Assembly: GCA_963921195.1 (NCBI GenBank)
Contig: OY992540.1
Coordinates: 36,386,971-36,450,970, forward strand
Reading direction: 5' to 3'
DNA from: Pegoplata infirma
Lineage: Eukaryota; Arthropoda; Insecta; Diptera; Anthomyiidae
Length of the DNA stretch: 64,000 nucleotides
Shown one piece after another: positions 57,440 to 64,000 of the stretch. A program made the translations under genes and the position numbers. The number at the start of each line of letters is the position of its first letter. Position 1 is the first letter of the stretch. The notes beneath the pieces are model-generated. The model searched no databases. It worked only from the letters and a program-made list of their open reading frames with translations, and had not been told where the DNA came from.

Positions 57440-57920
57440 TTAGAAAAATGCCGAATGTAAATGAATATATAAAGACCACACATAGCATACAAAATTTGAA
57501 CAAAGAATACAAGCACATCTTCATCAGCTCCAGTAATAAGATCTACTGCTGTTACTACTACTTCTTCGATAACTTCAGCAACATCTTCTAATATTCGTTA
57601 AACTACAAGCTCTTCTATGTCTACAGCTCCAGTAAACAGAAATTCTACTTACATATATTAGCTTTAGAGTATCTTCAACTGAACATCCAAGTACATCTTT
57701 ATCTGTGGCAACTAACGCACGTCCAGTAATAAGATCAACTGTTTCTTCCCCGACTTAACTTCAACATCTTCTGATATTCGTTCAACGACAAACTCTTCAA
57801 TGTCTACAGCTCCAACAAACAGAAATTCAACTTCTACTGCCCTTGGAGCATCTTCAACATATATAAACGATGGAAGAGGAACATTTTGCGGAAATTTTCT
57901 TAATTATCCTGATTAGTTAG
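57440..57920 (+). pseudogene. Decayed Ser/Thr-rich coding relic
   Basis: Two copies of a ~190-bp module in the plus direction translate into Ser/Thr-rich text with shared phrases (ARPVIRST, PVIRSTAVTTTSS, SSMSTAPTNRNST), interrupted by stops and a shift. Cleaner base composition and codon-like pattern than the surroundings. It could be the remnant of a mucin-like or other low-complexity secreted protein, or coding DNA carried by an element. No full domain is seen. Confidence 0.45.
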
Positions 57921-57939
57921 TTGCTGCTTTGAAATTTCT

Positions 57940-60900
57940 AAGTCATTTTTCTTTCTATAGAAAAAATATCTCAGAATCTGAGACTTTTCCTACAGAAAAA
58001 ACCTTAGAATTGTACAATTTTTCAAAAGAAGAATTTTCTCAGGATCTGAGAACCATTTTTTGCAACAACTTTCTTAGAATCTAAATTTTTTATACAGTTT
58101 TCTATCCAAAATGTATCAGTGTCTAAAAAGGTTTCAACGGAAAAACTGTCTCAGAATCTAGAATCTGAAAAATTTTCTATAGAAAACTGTCTCAGAATAT
58201 CATCTGAAATTTTATTTTCTACAGAAAAATTAAAATCTGAAATTTGTTTTTTCTATAGAGATTTTTTTTCTATAGATATTTTTTTTCTATAGAGATTTTT
58301 TTTTCTATAGAAATTGTTTTATAGAAAAATTCTCAGATTCTGAGACATTGTTTTATAGAAAAAGTCTTAGATTCTGAGACATTTTTTATAGAAGACATTT
58401 TTTCTACAGGAAAATTCTCAGATTCTGAGACATTTTTTCTATAGAAAAATTCTCAGATTCTGAGACCTTTTTTCTATAGAAAAATTCTCAGATTCTGAGA
58501 CATTTTTTCTATAGAAAAATTCTCAGATTCTGAGACATTTTTTCTATAGAAAAATTCTCAGATTCTGAGACATTTTTTCTATAGAAAAATTCTCAGATTC
58601 TGAGACATTTTTTCTATAGAAAAATTCTCAGATTCTGAGACATTTTTTCTATAGAAAAATTCTCAGATTCTAAGACATTTTTTCTATAGAAAAATTCTCA
58701 GATTCTGAGACATTTTTTCTATAGAAAAATTCTCAGATTCTGAGACATTTTTTCTATAGAAAAATTCTCAGATTCTGAGACATTTTTTCTATAGAAAAAT
58801 TCTCAGATTCTGAGACATTTTTTCTATAGAAAAATTCTCAGATTCTGAGACATTTTTTCTATAGAAAAATTCTCAGATTCTGAGACATTTTTTCTATAGA
58901 AAAATTCTCAGATTCTGAGACATTTTTTCTATTGAAAAATTCTCAGATTCTGAGACATTTTTTCTATAGAAAAATTCTCAGATTCTGAGACATTTTTTTC
59001 TATAGAAAAATTCTCAGATTCTGAGACATTTTTCTATAGAAAAATTCTCAGATTCTAAAACATTTTTCTATAGAAAAATTCTCAGATTCTACGACATTTT
59101 TTCTATAGAAAAATTCTCAGATTCTGAGACATTTTTTCTATAGAAAAATTCTCAGATTCTGAGAAATTTTTTCTATAGAAAAATTCTCAGATTCTGAGTC
59201 ATTTTTTTATAGAAAAATTCTCAGATTCTGAGACATTTTTTTATACAAAAATTCTCAGATTCTGAGACATTTATTCTACAGGAAAATTCTCAGATTCTGA
59301 GACATTTTTTCTATAGAAAAATTCTCAGATTCTAAGACATTTTTTCTATAGAAAAATTCTCAGATTCTGAGACATTTTTTCAACAGAAAAATTCTCAGAT
59401 TCTGAAATATTTTTTCTATAAAAAAATTCTCAGATTTTGAGACATTTTTTCTATAGAAAAATTCTCAGATTCTGAGACATTTTTCTATAGAAAAATTCTC
59501 AGATTCCTGAGACATTTTTTCTATAGAAAAGTTGTCAGATTTTCTATAGGAAAACTTCAGATTCTGAAACATTTTTTCTATAGAAAAATTCTCAGACTCT
59601 AAAACCTTTTTTTTATAGAAAATTTCTCAGATTCTGAAACATTTTTTCTATAGAAAAATTCTTATATTCTGAGACATTTTTTCTATAGAAAAATTCTCAG
59701 ATTTTGAGACATTTTTTCTATAGAAAAATTCTAAGATTCTGAGACATTTTTTCTATAGAAAAATTCTCAGATTCTGAGACATTTTGTCTATAGGAAAATT
59801 CTCAGATTCTGAGACATTTTTTCTATAGAAAAATTCTCAGATTCTGAGACATTTTTTCTATAGAAAAATTCTCAGATTCTGAGACATTTTTTCTACAGAA
59901 AAATTCTCAGATTCTGAGACATTTTTTCTATAGAAAAATTCTCAGATTCTGAGACATTTTTTCTATAGAAAAATTCTCAGATTCTGAGACATTTTTTCTA
60001 TAGAAAATTCTCAGATTCTGAGACAGTTTTTCTATAGAAAAATTCTCAGATTCTGAGACATTTTTTCTATAGAAAAATTCTCAGATTCTGAGACATTTTT
60101 TCTATAGAAAAATTCTCAGATTCTGAGACATTTTTTCTATAGAAAAATTCTCAGATTCTGAGACATTTTTTCTATAGAAAAATTCTCAGATTCTGAGACA
60201 TTTTTTCTATAGAAAAATTCTCAGATTCTGAGACATTTTTTCTATAGAAAAATTCTCAGATTCTGAGACATTTTTTCTATAGAAAAATTCTCGGATTCTG
60301 AGACATTTTTTCTATAGAAAAATTCTCAGATTCTAAGACATTTTTTCTATAGAAAAATTCTCAGATTCTAAGACATTTTTTTCTACAGAAAAATTCTCAG
60401 ACTCTGAAACATTTTTTCTATAGAAAAATTCTAAGATTCTGAGACATTTTTTCTATAGAAAAATTCTCAGATTCTGAGACATTTTTTCTATAGGAAAATT
60501 CTCAGATTCTGAGACATTTTTTCTATAGAAAAATTCCCAGATTCTGAGACATTTTTGCTATAGGAAAATTCTCAGATTCTGAGACATTTTTTCTGTAGCA
60601 AAATTCTTAGATTCAAAGACATTTTTCTATAGAAAAGTTCTCAGATTCTGAGACATTTTTTCTGTAGAAATATTCTCAGATTCTGAGACATTTTTTCTAT
60701 AGAAGTATTCTCAGAATCTGAGACATTTTTTCTATAGAAAAATTCTCAGATTCTGAGACATTTTTTCTACAGGAAAATTCTCAGATTCTGAGACATTTTT
60801 TCTATAGAAAAATTCTCAGATTCTGAGACCTTTTTTCTATAGAAAAATTCTCAGATTCTGAGACCTTTTTTCTATAGAAAAATTCTCAGATTCTGAGACA

Positions 60901-62880
60901 TTTTTTCTATAGAAAAATTCTCAGATTCTGAGACATATTTTCTATAGAAAAATTCTCAGATTCTGAGACATTTTTTCTATAGAAAAATTCTCAGATTCTG
61001 AGACATTTTTTCTATAGAAAAATTCTCAGATTCTGAGACATTTTTTCTATAGAAAAATTCTCAGATTCTGAGACATTTTTTCTATAGAAAAATTCTCAGA
61101 TTCTGAGACATTTTTTCTATAGAAAAATTCTCAGATTCTGAGACATTTTTTCTATAGAAAAATTCTCAGATTCTGAGACATTTTTTCTATAGAAAAATTC
61201 TCAGATTCTGAGACATTTTTTCCTATAGAAAAATTCTCAGATTCTGAGACATTTTTCTATAGAAAAATTCTCAGATTCTGAGACATTTTTCTATAGAAAA
61301 ATTCTCAGATTCTACGACATTTTTTCTATAGAAAAATTCTCAGATTCTGTGACATTTTTTCTATAGAAAAATTCTCAGATTCTGAGAAATTTTTTCTATA
61401 GAAAAATTCCCAGATTCTGAGTCATTTTTTTATAGAAAAATTCTCAGATTCTGAGACATTTTTTTATACAAAAATTCTCAGATTCTGAGACATTTTTTCT
61501 ACAGGAAAATTCTCAGATTCTGAGACATTTTTTCTATAGAAAAATTCTCAGATTCTAAGACATTTTTTCTATAGAAAAATTCTCAGATTCTGAGACATTT
61601 TTTCAACAGAAAAATTCTCAGATTCTGAAATATTTTTTCTATAAAAAAATTCTCAGATTTTGAGACATTTTTTCTATAGAAAAATTCTCAGATTCTGAGA
61701 CATTTTTCTATAGAAAAATTCTCAGATTCCTGAGACATTTTTTCTATAGAAAAGTTGTCAGATTTTCTATAGGAAAACTTCAGATTCTGAAACATTTTTT
61801 CTATAGAAAAATTCTCAGACTCTAAAACCTTTTTTTTATAGAAAATTTCTCAGATTCTGAAACATTTTTTCTATAGAAAAATTCTTATATTCTGAGACAT
61901 TTTTTCTATAGAAAAATTCTCAGATTTTGAGACATTTTTTCTATAGAAAAATTCTAAGATTCTGAAACATTTTTTCTATAGAAAAATTCTCAGATTCAGA
62001 GACGTTTTGTCTATAGGAAGATTCTCAGATTCTGAGACATTTTTTCTATAGAAAAATTCTCAGATTCTGAGACATTTTTTCTATAGAAAAATTCTCAGAT
62101 TCTGAGACATTTTTTCTATAGAAAATTCTCAGATTCTGAGACAGTTTTTCTATAGAAAAATTCTCAGATTCTGAGACATTTTTTCTATAGAAAAATTCTC
62201 AGATTCTGAGACATTTTTTCTATAGAAAAATTCTCAGATTCTGAGACATTTTTTCTATAGAAAAATTCTCAGATTCTGAGACATTTTTTCTATAGAAAAA
62301 TTCTCAGATTCTGAGACATTTTTTCTATAGAAAAATTCTCAGATTCTGAGACATTTTTTCTATAGAAAAATTCTCAGATTCTGAGACATTTTTTCTATAG
62401 AAAAATTCTCAGATTCTAAGACATTTTTTCTATAGAAAAATTCTCAGATTCTAAGACATTTTTTTCTACAGCAAAATTCTCAAACTCTGAAACATTTTTT
62501 CTATAGAAAAATTCTAAGATTCTGAGACATTTTTTCTATAGAAAAATTCTCAGATTCTGAGACATTTTTGCTAAAGGAAAATTCTCAGATTCTGAGACAT
62601 TTTTTCTATAGAAAAATTCTCAGATTCTAAGACATTTTTTCTATAGAAAAATTCTCAGATTCTAAGACATTTTTTTCTACAGAAAAATTCTCAGACTCTG
62701 AAACATTTTTTCTATAGAAAAATTCTCAGGTGCTGACACATTATTTCTATAGAAAAATTCTCAGATTCTGATACATTTTTTCTATAGAAAAATTCTCAGA
62801 TTCTTTAAAAAATTCTCAGGTTCTTTAAATTCCAGATTCAGAGACATTTTTTCCATAGAAAAATTCTTAGGCTCTAAGTC
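57940..62880. repeat. Satellite of 35-bp units, about 130 copies, with higher-order duplication
   Basis: Exact 35-bp period over long stretches (for example 58500-58980 and 60900-61220), more diverged at both ends. Each unit joins two palindromes: TTTTTCTATAGAAAAA and TCTCAGATTCTGAGA. Rare variants repeat at fixed distance: TACGACATT at 59089/61312, GTTGTCAGATTTT at 59531/61754, GTCTATAGGA at 59786/62009, each 2223 bp apart, so a 2.2-kb block was duplicated; further on the distance falls to 2118 and 2083, i.e. loss of three and four units. No ORF. Confidence 0.95.
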
Positions 62881-62884
62881 TATA

Positions 62885-63315
62885 AAAAAGTTAAATGCTG
62901 AATTATTTTAATAAAATATCTTAAAATTTACAGATTGACTTTTGTTTGAAATAAAAAAAAAAATATTTACCTTATTCTAATTAGCAAGGAACTATAATTT
63001 AACAATAATATAATTATCATTAACTAAAAAGGTAGTTAAAAATAAAATTATTTATTTGATCGTTAAATTTAGCTATTTTAAGTTATCTCCAACTTTTCAT
63101 GTAGTTGTTTTCAGCTATTTTTTTAAAATATGTCAAATATTAGTTGACATCAACTAAATATTGCTAACAGTAACGACTTTTGTAGTTGATTTTCCATTTT
63201 GGTTTATTTGTAGTTATCAGCAACTTAAGAAAATCAACTAAACTTTAGTTAGTGGTAATTCACCTACAAAATAGTTGATATTTAAGTTGAAATCAACTAC
63301 AAAATTTTTTGGGTG
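62885..63315. other. Right part of the CACCCAAAAAA element
   Basis: AT-rich DNA with many TAGTTG/CAACTA motifs, ending in the inverted end at 63315. Matches in style the 88 bp at 48715-48802. Confidence 0.5.
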
Positions 63316-63372
63316 TAATTTTTGTCCTTTTTTAAAAGAAATACAAAAAAGTCCATAAAAAAGGCAGTCCGA

Positions 63373-63490
63373 GGGTTAAAATGTTTTACAAATATTTTCT
63401 TCATCAAATTTTACTAGGGCACGTCTAAGACAGAAAGTTCGTTCAGCATATAGAAAATGCTTAAACATTTTAAAGTATAATATATTCATT
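63373..63490. repeat. Direct repeat of the DNA left of the composite
   Basis: AGGGTTAAAATGTTTTACAA and the next ~100 bp resemble 48452-48565, including ACAAATATTTTC and AAAATGCTTAAA. The repeat lies just outside both ends of the composite. Confidence 0.6.
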
Positions 63491-63850
63491 TTTATACCCT
63501 CCAACTACAGTATGGGGGTATACTCACTTTGTCATTCCGTGTGTAACGCATCGAAATATCGGTCGGGGACCCCATAAAGTATATATATTATTGATCAGTG
63601 ATCGATTCTAAGACATTCTAGCGATGTCCGTCCGTCCGTCCGTCCGTTCGTCCGTCTGTAGTTAACACGATGCAGTCCAAAATAAAAGAGCTAGACCCTT
63701 CAACTTTGGCATAAATATGGTTTATGCTCCTAGGCAGGTTAAGTTCGGAAATGGGCCAAATCGGAATAGGGGGAAAAAAGTTCCCCCTTGAAGAACTAAG
63801 CCAACCTCTTAAAAATGCTACCCGAGTAAAAATAAACATATATAACAATA
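63490..63850. repeat. Dispersed fly repeat, copy at the window end
   Basis: GTATGGGGGTATACTCACTT, AATATCGGTCGGGGACCCCA and a CCGTCCGTCCGTCCGTCCGT tract at about 63628. The minus-strand ORF here is a by-product. After 63850 the sequence is AT-rich with TATATAA runs and nothing recognised. Confidence 0.65.
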
Positions 63851-64000
63851 TATAATTTGATACAAACATAATATATCATATATGGTTATATATCCCGTAG
63901 GATATTTTCTAAATTTTTTAAATGCAATCATATGCAGTTATATATAATTTAATCATGATTCGGATTAAAAGGTGTATGGTTGATGTAATTATATAAAATT

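Larger units (their letters stand above)
48715..63315. mobile_element. TA-flanked element with CACCCAAAAAAATTT ends, split by nested insertions
   Basis: CACCCAAAAAAATTTGTAGT at 48715 faces ACTACAAAATTTTTTGGGTG ending 63315, TA on each side. The parts nearest both ends are rich in TAGTTG and CAACTA motifs, supporting one original element of perhaps under 1 kb. It now encloses the retrotransposon (48803-55899), the element at 56155-57410, a coding relic and the 35-bp satellite. How much of the middle was part of the original is unclear. Confidence 0.65.

Noticed and set aside
57940..62880. CRISPR-like array
   Set aside because: Units are contiguous 35-bp satellite repeats with no unique spacers, in a eukaryotic genome.
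63618..63869. Minus-strand ORF with DGRTDGRTDG
   Set aside because: Translation of the CCGTCCGTCCGT tract in a dispersed repeat.
1..64000. tRNA, rRNA or other structured RNA genes
   Set aside because: No cloverleaf with A and B boxes or rRNA-like sequence seen by eye; a covariance-model scan would be decisive.

Overview
The window is nuclear DNA of an insect, most likely a higher (brachyceran) fly. Evidence: very AT-rich sequence with GT-AG introns; a UBE2S-type ubiquitin-conjugating enzyme that reads like the Drosophila one; ZAD-type C2H2 zinc-finger genes (a family expanded in insects); MADF/BESS domains; and a dispersed repeat with a cggtcggggaccccataaag signature that I associate with fly genomes. 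Species cannot be fixed from sequence alone; a calyptrate fly with a repeat-rich genome is my guess.

Genes: five tandem, same-strand zinc-finger genes fill the first 37 kb: gene 1 (<1-2284, 3' part only), gene 2 (4893-8278), gene 3 (14046-15821, a pseudogene), gene 4 (21346-26848) and gene 5 (31201-36742). All share one architecture: an N-terminal part, then six C2H2 fingers on three exons with identical intron sites and phases (about 341, exactly 137, and 136-142 nt). Genes 2 and 4 (and, before its breakage, gene 3) start with a ZAD domain split by an intron. Gene 5 starts instead with a MADF domain plus a BESS-like segment on one long exon, although its fingers are closest to those of gene 4. 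Gene 3 has a 245-bp MITE in its ZAD exon and a nonsense codon before finger 5. After the cluster comes UBE2S (39420-44400), with a 9-nt first coding exon and a 4.4-kb intron that hosts a 5'-truncated LINE.

Everything else is mobile and repetitive DNA, much of it palindromic: a cluster of 141-bp hairpin MITEs (2.6-4.7 kb); a 21-bp satellite with inverted blocks (9.0-11.2 kb); a MITE family with 7-bp target duplications (four bounded copies and a fragment); TA-flanked elements with CACxCAAAAAA ends; hAT-like elements with 8-bp duplications; an arrayed GATCAATTGTAATTCGAAAA minisatellite in introns; and long intronic foldbacks in genes 2 and 5. From 48.7 to 63.3 kb lies one nested composite: a TA-flanked element holding a young Ty3/gypsy retrotransposon (identical-looking 196-bp LTRs, minus strand, pol broken by a hAT-like insert and frameshifts), another TA-flanked element, a decayed Ser/Thr-rich coding relic and a ~4.9-kb satellite of 35-bp units.

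No rRNA, tRNA, CRISPR or prokaryotic features were seen. The zinc-finger genes are probably nuclear DNA-binding regulators; no pathway can be assigned from sequence.
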